The translations under genes were made by a program, and so were the position numbers. Shown here in pieces: positions 49,965-58,533 of a stretch of DNA of 64,000 bases. The DNA is from Cohaesibacter celericrescens (GTDB lineage Bacteria > Pseudomonadota > Alphaproteobacteria > Rhizobiales > Cohaesibacteraceae): positions 186,001 to 250,000 of the forward strand of contig NZ_PKUQ01000055.1 in the NCBI RefSeq assembly GCF_002866925.1, written 5' to 3'. Below the pieces are notes generated by a model, which was not told the DNA's origin, searched no databases, and saw only the letters and a list, made by a program, of their open reading frames with translations. How positions within the stretch are numbered: position 1 is the first letter of the stretch; the number at the start of each line of letters is the position of its first letter.

Positions 49965-50936
49965 ATGACCCAAGAAAACGCCCCAGCGCTTGAGTGCGCA
50001 TCAATCGGTGAGGTTGACGGATTGCCAATCACCGAGCCGCAGTCTGCATTACACTCTCGCTTTCTCGCTATGTTGCCCATTTTTTTGGTGTTGATCGTCG
50101 GTAGTCTATTGGCCCTATCCTTGATTTTGGGAAAAATTGCCATTGGCGCAGGTGCAAGCCCCTTGACCTTCCTGAGCCTGTCTATGCTCGGATCTGGGTT
50201 GTTCTTGTGGGCTGTCAGTTTTGTCAGAGGTCAGGCTGCGCCGGTCAAGGGCCGCGTGCTCGAATATGGTCTGGTTGCCGGATTGTTGTTTTTGCTGCCT
50301 AATGCCGTGGGTATTCTGGCCGTGCGCCACGTCGGAGCGGGCTTCCTAGCGTTGACAATGCTCTTTCCGTTGCTGATTACCTATTGTTTGGCATTGATCA
50401 TTCGGGTTGAACGGTTTGCCATGATGCGGGCCATTGCGTTGTTGTTTGGGCTGGCTGGTGGGTTGTTACTTGCTGTCTCAAAAGCCAATCTGGGTGATGC
50501 GCCTCTTATCTGGATTTTGCTTACCATGTCTGCCCCGCTCATTATTGCTGTGGCCAACCTTTATCGCACACTGCGTTGGCCCCACGGCATATCACCGGTG
50601 TTTCTTGCTAGCCAAATGCTGTTCGGCGCTGGCATTCTTTTGTTGCCTTTTGCTTTGTCCTTTGAGGGCACGCAAGCCGTATATACCGCCATGAGCCGAG
50701 GCGTGATGCCTATTCTTGCGGGTCAACTGGCAACATTCAGCTTGCTTTATTTGCTCTATTTCATATTGCAAAAAGTAGCGGGGCCTGTTTATCTCAGCCA
50801 AATCGGGTCTGTCGCGGCTGTTGTGGGAGGCGCTATCGCTGCATTCGGATTGGGCGAAGCCATGCCGCCCAATCTGGCCATTTCCGCCTTGCTGGTTGCT
50901 GTTGGTATTATTCTTTTCCAACGGGGGAGGGCATAA
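49965..50936 (+). CDS. EamA-family transporter (second of three), probably MarR-controlled
   Basis: A 323-residue protein with a soluble N-terminus of about 40 residues and ten helices (FLVLIVGSLLALSLILGKIA, LGAGFLALTMLFPLLITY-type region, and repeat two with GPVYLSQIGSVAAVVGGAIA). It resembles EamA drug/metabolite exporters. Start at 49965 is preferred over an earlier TTG. Divergent from marR across a shared operator, so it is the probable target of that repressor. Substrate is unknown. Confidence 0.88.
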   Translation: MTQENAPALECASIGEVDGLPITEPQSALHSRFLAMLPIFLVLIVGSLLALSLILGKIAIGAGASPLTFLSLSMLGSGLFLWAVSFVRGQAAPVKGRVLEYGLVAGLLFLLPNAVGILAVRHVGAGFLALTMLFPLLITYCLALIIRVERFAMMRAIALLFGLAGGLLLAVSKANLGDAPLIWILLTMSAPLIIAVANLYRTLRWPHGISPVFLASQMLFGAGILLLPFALSFEGTQAVYTAMSRGVMPILAGQLATFSLLYLLYFILQKVAGPVYLSQIGSVAAVVGGAIAAFGLGEAMPPNLAISALLVAVGIILFQRGRA

Positions 50937-51135
50937 AAGGTATAAATCTGGGCAAAACTGTCTCACAGCAGGCAAGTGCCGGTTGGTCACAAATCTTTGA
51001 TTTTGTTCACAAGGGTTTTTGCAGATATGGACACTCACCCATTGTAACAACAAGGGTGAGTCCCTAACTTGTCAGAACGCGCTTTGGCATTTTGCCCTGT
51101 GCGCGCCCTGCCAATTCTGCAAGGAGCCCGGTTTC

Positions 51136-52515
51136 ATGGCCGCATCCGCAAAATCCGCTGTTCCGTTAACTCTGGACAATCGCGCCACTCTTATCGAAAG
51201 CCTTTCCTCGGGTGAAAAGCCGAAGGAAAACTGGCGCATCGGCACAGAGCATGAAAAATTCACCTTCTACAAGGACAGCTTCGAGCCTGTGCCTTATGAA
51301 GGAGATCGCGGCATCGAGCGCCTGTTGTTGGGCATGGAAGGCCTCCTCGGCTGGAAACGCATGGAGGATAAGGGCAAGATTATCGGCCTTGTGGATCCCA
51401 TTGACGGTGCTGCCATTTCGTTGGAACCCGGCGGGCAGTTTGAATTGTCAGGTGCGCCACTCGACAATCTCCACCAGACCTGCCGAGAAGTGCACAGCCA
51501 TCTGGCTCAGTTGCGCGAAGTGGCCGACCCTCTAGGCATTGGCTTCCTCGGTCTGGGTGTTTCACCCAAATGGCATCTGGACGAAATTCCCGTCATGCCA
51601 AAGAGCCGTTATGCCATCATGATGAACTATATGCCCAAGGTTGGTAGCCGTGGGCTGGATATGATGTTCCGATCTTGCACTATTCAGGTTAATCTGGATT
51701 TTGCGACCGAAACGGATATGGTGCAGAAAATGCGTGTCGGCGTGGCACTTCAGCCCATTGCGACGGCCTTGTTTGCCAACTCTCCCTTTATTGATGGCCA
51801 TAAAAATGGTTTTCAATCGATGCGCGGTGCCATTTGGCACGATACGGATGCTGACCGGACCGGGATGATGCCGTTTGTCTTTGAAGAGGGCTTCGGCTAT
51901 GAGCAATATGTCGATTGGGCGCTTGACGTGCCGATGTATTTCATCACCCGCGATGACACCTATTATGACATGACGGGGTTAACCTTCCGCGACTATCTCG
52001 GCGGCAAACGCAAAGATGACACTCCCGACACCATGCCCACATTGCAGGATTGGGAAGATCATCTGACAACGGTATTCCCTGAAGTGCGCCTCAAACGCTA
52101 TATCGAAATGCGCGGTGCTGACGGTGGCCCGTGGCGCCGCATTTGCGCATTGCCTGCGCTTTGGACCGGTCTGCTCTATCATCAACCATCATTGGATGCA
52201 GCGTGGGATCTGGTTAAGGACTGGACCGAACAGGAACGCGAAGACCTGCGGGTCGCCGTTGCAACCCATGGCCTCAGGACGCCTTTCCGCGACACCAATG
52301 TGCTTGAAATTGCCAAGAAAGTGGTCGCTCTGTCCCGTCAAGGTTTGGCGGCGCGTGATCGGTTGAATGGTGCCAGTTTTGATGAAACCCAATATTTGGC
52401 AGCATTGGAAGAGACCGTCACATTGGGTCTTACCCCGTCTGATCAGCTGTTGATGCGCTACAACAACGAATGGGGTGGCAATATCAATCGCGTCTTTGAA
52501 GATTTCGCTTATTGA
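51136..52515 (+). CDS. gshA: GshA, glutamate-cysteine ligase (plant type)
   Basis: First step of glutathione synthesis. The 459-residue protein is the alphaproteobacterial plant-like class, with ENWRIGTEHEKFTFY, EPGGQFELSGAPL, GVSPKWHLDEIPVMPKSRY and LPALWTGLLYHQPSLDAAW. ATG at 51136 has AAGGAGCCCGGTTTC upstream. It stands alone, 200 bases after an EamA gene, and ends before a bidirectional terminator. Confidence 0.95.
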   Translation: MAASAKSAVPLTLDNRATLIESLSSGEKPKENWRIGTEHEKFTFYKDSFEPVPYEGDRGIERLLLGMEGLLGWKRMEDKGKIIGLVDPIDGAAISLEPGGQFELSGAPLDNLHQTCREVHSHLAQLREVADPLGIGFLGLGVSPKWHLDEIPVMPKSRYAIMMNYMPKVGSRGLDMMFRSCTIQVNLDFATETDMVQKMRVGVALQPIATALFANSPFIDGHKNGFQSMRGAIWHDTDADRTGMMPFVFEEGFGYEQYVDWALDVPMYFITRDDTYYDMTGLTFRDYLGGKRKDDTPDTMPTLQDWEDHLTTVFPEVRLKRYIEMRGADGGPWRRICALPALWTGLLYHQPSLDAAWDLVKDWTEQEREDLRVAVATHGLRTPFRDTNVLEIAKKVVALSRQGLAARDRLNGASFDETQYLAALEETVTLGLTPSDQLLMRYNNEWGGNINRVFEDFAY

Positions 52516-52543
52516 GCTGTTTCAATCACAATGCTCGACCAAC

Positions 52544-52568
52544 AAAACCCGGCTAAATGCCGGGTTTT
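52544..52568. terminator. Bidirectional rho-independent terminator
   Basis: AAAACCCGGC - TAAAT - GCCGGGTTTT with T-runs on both strands. It lies between convergent gshA and the SDR gene. Confidence 0.88.
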
Positions 52569-52588
52569 CTGTTTGCAAGAGACGTTTC

Positions 52589-53533
52589 TTATGCTCCGAC
52601 CCTGAAGGTAATCCCAAGCAGTTCTTCTGACGCCTCCCAAAGTCGCTTCCAGTCGTCTTTTGCCAGCGCGTGGGCCGCAACAGGTGCATCGGTAACAGGC
52701 CCGCGCATTTGCAGAAAACCGGTCGGCCCATAATAGGCGCCGCGTTTTGCCTCAGCTCCGGCAGCGGCCAACACGAGTGAAACAGCACCAAGTGACTGGG
52801 ATTGCGCCAGTATCGCATTGAGCGGTTTATACGCCAGCTTCCAAAACCCCGTTGGGCCTGTGCTTTGAGCATTTGTGGCCGCATATCCGGGGTGACAGGC
52901 GATGGCAATGGCGGGGCTGTGGGCCAACTGCAAACGGCGATCCAGCTCGAAGGAAAAAAGCAAATTGGCCAATTTGCTCTGATTGTAGGCCTTTGACGGG
53001 CTGTAGCCTGATGTCAGCATAAGGTTGTCAAAGGCAATTTGGCCACGATTGTGCGCAATCGAAGCGACCGTGACAACGCGGCCCGCGGCAGCTTCCACAA
53101 GATCGAGCAGCAAGCTGGTCAAAAGGAAATGGCCAAGATGGTTTGTCGCAAATTGCAGTTCAAAGCCATCGGCGGTTATTGTCCGGGGTGTCCGCATGAT
53201 ACCCGCATTGTTGATCAAGCCGTCAATCCGATCTGTCATGCTGCGTATTGTACTGGCACAGGCTCTGATGGTGGACTGATCAACCAAATCCAGATGAACC
53301 AGCGCAATATCGCTTTCGATGGTTCTTTCTAGATTGGTTTTTGCCGCTTTTGCGTGTTTGGGGGATCGGCAGGCCAAAATAAGATCCGCACCAGCCTCAC
53401 CCAACATGCGCGCGGCTTCAAACCCGATGCCTGAGTTGCCTCCGGTGATGACAAAGACTTTGCCAGAAAGATCGGGCAGGCGGTTTTCACGCCAGTTTTC
53501 TACGTCGAGTGACGAAACACAGTGAGCTGTCAT
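52589..53533 (-). CDS. Short-chain dehydrogenase, retinol-dehydrogenase-like
   Basis: A 314-residue NAD(P)-dependent oxidoreductase. VFVITGGNSGIGFEAARM is the cofactor loop, NNAGIMRTP the Asn element, and YNQSKLANLLF the catalytic Tyr and Lys. The size and the order around NNAG and FATNHLGHF match the retinol-dehydrogenase and WW-domain oxidoreductase group. True substrate is unknown. Convergent with gshA. Confidence 0.88.
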   Translation of the reverse strand: MTAHCVSSLDVENWRENRLPDLSGKVFVITGGNSGIGFEAARMLGEAGADLILACRSPKHAKAAKTNLERTIESDIALVHLDLVDQSTIRACASTIRSMTDRIDGLINNAGIMRTPRTITADGFELQFATNHLGHFLLTSLLLDLVEAAAGRVVTVASIAHNRGQIAFDNLMLTSGYSPSKAYNQSKLANLLFSFELDRRLQLAHSPAIAIACHPGYAATNAQSTGPTGFWKLAYKPLNAILAQSQSLGAVSLVLAAAGAEAKRGAYYGPTGFLQMRGPVTDAPVAAHALAKDDWKRLWEASEELLGITFRVGA

Positions 53534-54037
53534 GGGATCGTTCTGACCAATTTAAAAATTTCTGAAAAACAGAGCCAACAAGTAACAAGAAAAATCAACA
53601 AAATCCATTTCTATCTATCATGTCGGAAAATGCTTGTTGCGCCTTTGTCGAGGAGTTCAACGCAGGTCGTTTATCGGGCCAAGAGAACCGAATTGCTCAG
53701 AACAGTGCGTTCTAGATCCTTCTTGTCTGATTTTAGCCGCGATCAAAACACCCAGCCAAACCGATATACGCAAGGTTCGCAAACCTGTGCTCTATCTCCT
53801 GATCACAATCGACAAAAGGCTGCCCCGTATCGGGAACAGGTCCAGGCCCATCCATAATAAGATTAGATGGTCAATTGGAATACTCAATCATAAGTTCTGC
53901 TGATCAGTTGAGTTTAATTAGTCATTGGATTTGATTAATTGCCCTTGATAATGTGACGAGCAAATTATTGGCGCTGTTAGCGCGTGAGACAAAACGCAGG
54001 TGCGCTATTTAGCCAATAGCCTACAAGGAACATTCCA
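53534..54037. other. Intergenic stretch upstream of the third EamA gene
   Basis: About 500 bases with only short, unconvincing open frames. An interrupted inverted repeat (TATTGGC ... GCCAATA, 53966-54018) with inner GCGC pairs lies directly before the EamA start and could be a regulatory RNA structure or operator. The region is AT-rich near 53890-53960. Confidence 0.4.
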
Positions 54038-54976
54038 ATGAGCGACGTATCTGTCACCGCCCCTTCTGCCGAGCCATCGAGTCGCTTTGGCGTCCTGTCT
54101 GGCAAGGATATTGGGCTTTATGGCTTAATGATATTTGTCTGGGGCACCAGCTGGATTGCCATGGCGAGCCAAATCGGTGTTGTGCCCCCTGTGATCACCG
54201 GCATCTACCGTTTTTTCATCGCTACCAGTGCCATGTTCCTATGGGCCTATCTTGGCAAGTATCCGTTGCAGTTTCCGTTGCGGATACATTTGCGGTTTGC
54301 GCTGCTGGGTGTATTTATTTTCTCGTCAAATTTCGTGCTGTTTTATTACGCGGCTGGCTACATGGCATCCGGCCTTATGGCAGTGATTTTCTCACTCACC
54401 AGTTTGGTAAACATCGCACTGACCGCGCTGTTCTTTGGACAAAAGCCAAGCCGCGTTGGTATTATCGGGGCACTGATGGGATTTTCTGGGATCGGCTTGA
54501 TCTTCTGGCCCGAAATATCGGTTCATGCCGGTGGTGACGACATTCTGATCGGGCTTGGTCTGGGCATGGCTGGGACATTGTGCTTTTGCATGGGCAACAT
54601 GGTGTCGGTTGCCAACAAAAAACACAATCTGCCGCTCGTCAGCTCCAACGCGTGGGGTATGTTCTATGGTTTGCTCTGGATGATCTTCATTGCGCTGGTT
54701 CTTGATGTCGAGTTTGTGATGGACTGGAGCGCTAAATACTGGATCGCCATGGTATGGCTGTCTATTGTTGCATCTGTCGTTGCTTTCTGGGGCTATATGA
54801 CGCTGCTCAATACCATCGGTCCAGCCCGCGCTGGCTATTTGACCGTGCTGTTCCCGATTGTCGCTTTGCTTCTCTCGACCCTTTTCGAGGGCTATCACTG
54901 GACACTGCCCGGCCTCGTTGGCCTTGGGGCTATCATCGCGGGTAATATTCTGGTGATGCGGGGCAAGAACAGCTGA
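54038..54976 (+). CDS. EamA-family transporter (third of three)
   Basis: A 312-residue protein with ten helices in two EamA repeats (GLYGLMIFVWGTSWIAMASQ, VVPPVITGIYRFFIAT, and repeat two WLSIVASVVAFWGYMTLLN). It starts MSDVSVTAPSAEPSS. It is convergent with a LysR regulator. ACAAGGAACATTCC precedes the ATG. Substrate unknown. Confidence 0.9.
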   Translation: MSDVSVTAPSAEPSSRFGVLSGKDIGLYGLMIFVWGTSWIAMASQIGVVPPVITGIYRFFIATSAMFLWAYLGKYPLQFPLRIHLRFALLGVFIFSSNFVLFYYAAGYMASGLMAVIFSLTSLVNIALTALFFGQKPSRVGIIGALMGFSGIGLIFWPEISVHAGGDDILIGLGLGMAGTLCFCMGNMVSVANKKHNLPLVSSNAWGMFYGLLWMIFIALVLDVEFVMDWSAKYWIAMVWLSIVASVVAFWGYMTLLNTIGPARAGYLTVLFPIVALLLSTLFEGYHWTLPGLVGLGAIIAGNILVMRGKNS

Positions 54977-55033
54977 GTGGATTTACAATACCGTTGCACG
55001 ACCTGCGGCTTTGCGGCGGCAGGCACCGTGCAG

Positions 55034-55918
55034 CTATTCCGCCGCCATAATACCGCTCACATTGTCCAGCGCATTGACAATATGGGCAGCAAGCGCGTTG
55101 TGAATTCTGTCCTGAGCTGCATCTGAACGTATCAAAGCGATGTTGCAATGGGGCAATTCGGGGAACCCCTCGCGGTGGCTCAGAACCCGCATATCCGACA
55201 TCAGGGCACTTTCTGGCAACACCGCAACCGCCAGCCCTGCAACCACCGCGCCCGATGCCGCTGCTGCGGATGAACTCACATAAGCAATGCGATAGTTTTT
55301 TCCTGCTTTAGAAAGAGCCGTGGTCGCACTGGACCGCCAGCAACATGACTTGGTGCCCAGAGCCAGAGGAACTGTTGATTGGCAATGAACCGAATGATGG
55401 GCGGATGAAACCCAAAGCAAAGGTTCAGAGCGAATGATACGGCCATTCTTTTCATGTGTGCTGTCACCATGTGTCACGATACCAAGATCCAGACGCCCTT
55501 CTTGTATACGGCGGTGAATGCAAGAACTTTGCTCGCAGACCACTTCAATCTCAATATTGGGGTGAGTGGTCGCAAAGCTGGCAAGAACCGTGGGCAAAAG
55601 GCGGGGCGCATAATCGTCAGGAAGCCCTAGGCGGACCGTACCTGCCATCGCGTCGGTGGAAAAAGCCGCAATTGTTTCGGCATTGAGCGACAGCATGCGT
55701 CGCGCATAGTCAAGCAGCCGAACGCCAGTGTCAGTCACACGACTTTGTCTTCCATCGCGCACGAATATGGTCTGACCGACCCGTTCTTCCAACCGGCGCA
55801 TCTGCATCGAGACAGCTGACTGGGTTTTGTTCACTTGCTCGGCTGCTTTTGTGAAACTGCCGGTTTCGGCAATGGCGATAAAGCTGCGCAGCTGATCAAG
55901 ATCCAAAAGAGCGTTCAT
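55034..55918 (-). CDS. LysR-family transcriptional regulator
   Basis: A 294-residue regulator with the LysR HTH (LDQLRSFIAIAETGSFTKAA, QVNKTQSAVSMQMRRLEERV) followed by a periplasmic-binding-type ligand domain (GTVRLGLPDDYAPRLL, LDLGIVTHG, GAVVAGLAVAVLPES). It is full length. Convergent with the EamA gene and divergent from the DUF1127 gene. Target unknown. Confidence 0.92.
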   Translation of the reverse strand: MNALLDLDQLRSFIAIAETGSFTKAAEQVNKTQSAVSMQMRRLEERVGQTIFVRDGRQSRVTDTGVRLLDYARRMLSLNAETIAAFSTDAMAGTVRLGLPDDYAPRLLPTVLASFATTHPNIEIEVVCEQSSCIHRRIQEGRLDLGIVTHGDSTHEKNGRIIRSEPLLWVSSAHHSVHCQSTVPLALGTKSCCWRSSATTALSKAGKNYRIAYVSSSAAAASGAVVAGLAVAVLPESALMSDMRVLSHREGFPELPHCNIALIRSDAAQDRIHNALAAHIVNALDNVSGIMAAE

Positions 55919-56313
55919 AGGTTGGCCTCCAATTGCCAGACGATGGTCGAAATACGCTGCTTTTTGAAAATCATCAGCGACGCTTTAGGTGTTATGGCAA
56001 TCTATCACAAATTTCGATGAATTCTATAAAAAACATTCGTTGGATTTATTTCAAACAATTGGCGATAGTCACCTCAACACTGAAAAGCGGCCGATATGGC
56101 TCTCAATTTCAACTTGCCAAACAGGGCAGGGAGCGGTGTTTTCGTCCTTGTTTTGTTGCTGATTCCACGACGGTGCAGCACACAAATAGAAGGGCAGGCG
56201 GATGATCGTTTTGATGGCTTTGTCTTAAACTCTGGGCGCCAAGAAACAATCACCCAAACGCAAAGGATTAGCCCGACAATCGGGTCTGACCACAACGAAT
56301 TAGGAGACGACCC
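55919..56313. other. Divergent promoter region of lysR and the DUF1127 gene
   Basis: About 395 bases with no supported gene. An open frame overlapping the DUF1127 start was rejected. No strong palindrome or terminator was seen. LysR-type operators are weakly conserved, so a site could be present but hidden. Confidence 0.4.
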
Positions 56314-56652
56314 ATGCTGATAGCTGCTCTTTATAATGCACTGTCCTTCACCGCAGGCGGCATCCGTCGCCTTGCATCCCCCTTTGCGATCATCCTCCGC
56401 AATCGCGCAGCTCTCAAGCATATGAGTGAATTGGACGATAGAACCCTTGCGGACATTGGATTGACACGCAGTGATTTGATCACCGCAAGTGCGCGCCCCT
56501 TATACAGCGATCCGCTGTTGGTTGATCCATTTGCTGCACGTCGTCGGATTCATGCCAATGATCTCAACACATTGGCACGCTTGCCGCGACAAGTCTCCGA
56601 GCAAACCTATTGTGTTAAACCCGTGATTTGTTCTGCGACGCCTGCGGAATAG
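56314..56652 (+). CDS. DUF1127-domain protein with extensions
   Basis: A 112-residue protein. The DUF1127 core reads HMSELDDRTLADIGLTRSDL, a short motif of small alphaproteobacterial proteins; some Rhodobacter relatives act as RNA-binding (CcaF1-like) factors. Usual DUF1127 proteins are about 40-80 residues, so the N-terminal 25 and C-terminal 50 residues are extra. TTAGGAGACGACCC precedes the ATG. It is followed by a strong terminator. Role not established. Confidence 0.8.
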   Translation: MLIAALYNALSFTAGGIRRLASPFAIILRNRAALKHMSELDDRTLADIGLTRSDLITASARPLYSDPLLVDPFAARRRIHANDLNTLARLPRQVSEQTYCVKPVICSATPAE

Positions 56653-56745
56653 TAAGAGGGCGTCGGCGGTATTGCACAATGATTCCGCATGCTCAAAAGT
56701 TTTTGTCTTAGCAGCCGGGGATCTTCCTTGAGATCCTCACCCCTT

Positions 56746-56774
56746 GGCCCGTCACTCTTGGCGGGCCTTTTTTT
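56746..56774 (+). terminator. Rho-independent terminator after the DUF1127 gene
   Basis: GGCCCG - TCACTCTTGG - CGGGCC followed by TTTTTTT on the plus strand. A second small hairpin, GGATCT - TCCTT - GAGATCC, lies just upstream. Confidence 0.85.
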
Positions 56775-56819
56775 GTTTGGATTTCGAAACGTCCGGCCTA
56801 CCCAGAGGCTGAGAAGGGC

Positions 56820-57644
56820 TTAGTCTGAACTGTCTTTGGTTTTGTCCGAAAATCCCGCCTGATAGGTTTCAAACAGGCTGTTGAGACCCTTTATATAAGT
56901 GGCTTGCAGGTCAAGGTTGGCATCCCGCACCTTTTGGGCGTGGTCCGGTTCTGGAGGGGTCGGCGCGGCCGCTTTAGGGAAAAAACCGGCCAACAGACCA
57001 TCAAAGGCCGCTGCGAACGGGCTTGGCAAAGCTTCCAGTTCTCGATTGGTTTGCCGAAAACTACGCCGCCCCATATCTCCTAAATAATCAATCCATCCCG
57101 CTGGATCATCCGCGGCCGGAACGGCAAACTGCGGCATGAGTGGCATCAGGCCATAGGTCGTCAACATTGGAAACAGGGTCTTGAGCTGACTGCCCGGAAT
57201 TCCCGTCTTTTTACTGGCTTCACGTATCAATTGTTCCTGTGCGATTTGGCCAAGGAATGCTTGATAAAGCTTTTCCATAGGGACCGTCTGTCCGCCCAGA
57301 ATGCTAAAGGGAAAGGCGCTGTTGTCGGCAGGGGGCGATGCGCTGAATGCTTTGGCCGCTTGGGCGCTTTGAGACGTAAACTCCTGCATGGCATCGACCA
57401 TCTCGGCTGGCCAAAAACTATCAAAGGATGGCGTTTGATCCAGACCGGACTGCGCACCAAAGGATGGGGATTTGTGTGACTGACTGCGTGCCTTCTGCAG
57501 ACCTTCAAGGAAAACTGGCATCAACACGTCCCCGGCAGCTTCCAGATCTTTGCGATCCACGCCCGAGACTTGAGCTATCTGCTCTATGGCGCTACGGCCA
57601 TAGAGGCCTTCCAAAAAGCCCAGAAAACTATTCGAATCTGCCAT
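56820..57644 (-). CDS. DUF937-like protein
   Basis: A 274-residue soluble protein. The N-terminus (GFLEGLYGRSAIEQIAQVSG, VLMPVFLEGLQKA) resembles the DUF937/YidB repeat, and a second similar segment follows (REASKKTGIPGSQLKTLFPML). DUF937 has no defined function. Start at 57644 is chosen from the GGGGTGG before it; a longer frame to 57749 exists. It lies downstream of lutC on the same strand and might be co-transcribed. Pairing with lactate oxidation is not explained. Confidence 0.6.
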   Translation of the reverse strand: MADSNSFLGFLEGLYGRSAIEQIAQVSGVDRKDLEAAGDVLMPVFLEGLQKARSQSHKSPSFGAQSGLDQTPSFDSFWPAEMVDAMQEFTSQSAQAAKAFSASPPADNSAFPFSILGGQTVPMEKLYQAFLGQIAQEQLIREASKKTGIPGSQLKTLFPMLTTYGLMPLMPQFAVPAADDPAGWIDYLGDMGRRSFRQTNRELEALPSPFAAAFDGLLAGFFPKAAAPTPPEPDHAQKVRDANLDLQATYIKGLNSLFETYQAGFSDKTKDSSD

Positions 57645-57831
57645 CATCCACCCCAATTCCACCAACTCTGTACCCAGAGCTCGCATGTATGGTCGCTCAC
57701 CAACAAGCAATCCATCTGAAGGGCTGCTAAAGACCAATATGGCGTGCATTAACAGCCCAAGCCTCCGATCAAATCAAAGCATGCCCTTCATTGAGGGGAG
57801 CGTCAAGCAAAGCGGTGCCGCGATGAAGGGG

Positions 57832-58533
57832 TTAGCCCACAACGATTACATGCACATCCCGCGGACCATGAGCACCAAGAAGGATTGTTTGCTCAATGTC
57901 GCCTGAGCGGGAAGGCCCCGTAATCATATTGACGACACGTGGCATCACAGCTTCTCCATCCTCGCCGCGTAATTTATCCTGCACACTTTCATAGTCCGCA
58001 TGGATGTCGTCGGCATGGACGACAATGATGTGTGTTTCTGGCAAAAAGTTCAACGTTGTCGGATTGTCCGGTCCGGAAGCAAAGAGCGCTGTGCCGGTTT
58101 CCGCAACGCCACCCAAAGCATGACTGACACCAACCAGATCGGTGCCGTCCGATGGGCCGATCAACCGCTCCAGTTGCGGCTCTGTGCTCCAGTCTATGCC
58201 CGCGAGGCGTTGGTCTTGGCCCGTACGGATTTTTTGCGGCAAATTGCGGCCCCGCAAATAGTTTGCGATCTCACTGGGCAGAGCATCATAGGATGCTACG
58301 CGGTTGGTGGTTGAAGACACTTTTTCTGCATAGTCCAAGAACAGTTTGATCCGTTCTTCACGACCGACCTGACCACGCGCGGGAAGGATGCCGCGTTCTT
58401 TGCGTTCAAGGCGATGGGTCACCTCTTCGCGCTCAATGGAACGGTCCCCATTGCTGGCCGAGCCGCCCAATGAACGACGGATTTTATTCAGGATGGCCGA
58501 TTTTGCAGCGCTGCTGTCTCGAATGTCGCTCAT
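57832..58533 (-). CDS. lutC: LutC, L-lactate utilisation protein
   Basis: Third component of the LutABC L-lactate oxidation complex. The 233-residue protein has the LUD-domain features DLVGVSHALGGVAETGTALF, FLPETHIIVVHADDI and, near the end, GPSRSGDIEQTILLGAHGP. ATG at 58533 has AGAGGAAAGCGGC upstream and overlaps the end of lutB by four bases, so the two are coupled. Same strand order lutA-lutB-lutC. Confidence 0.92.
   Translation of the reverse strand: MSDIRDSSAAKSAILNKIRRSLGGSASNGDRSIEREEVTHRLERKERGILPARGQVGREERIKLFLDYAEKVSSTTNRVASYDALPSEIANYLRGRNLPQKIRTGQDQRLAGIDWSTEPQLERLIGPSDGTDLVGVSHALGGVAETGTALFASGPDNPTTLNFLPETHIIVVHADDIHADYESVQDKLRGEDGEAVMPRVVNMITGPSRSGDIEQTILLGAHGPRDVHVIVVG

Noticed and set aside
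56096..56320. Open frame overlapping the DUF1127 start.
   Set aside because: The DUF1127 gene has a clear ribosome site and a recognisable domain; this frame has neither.
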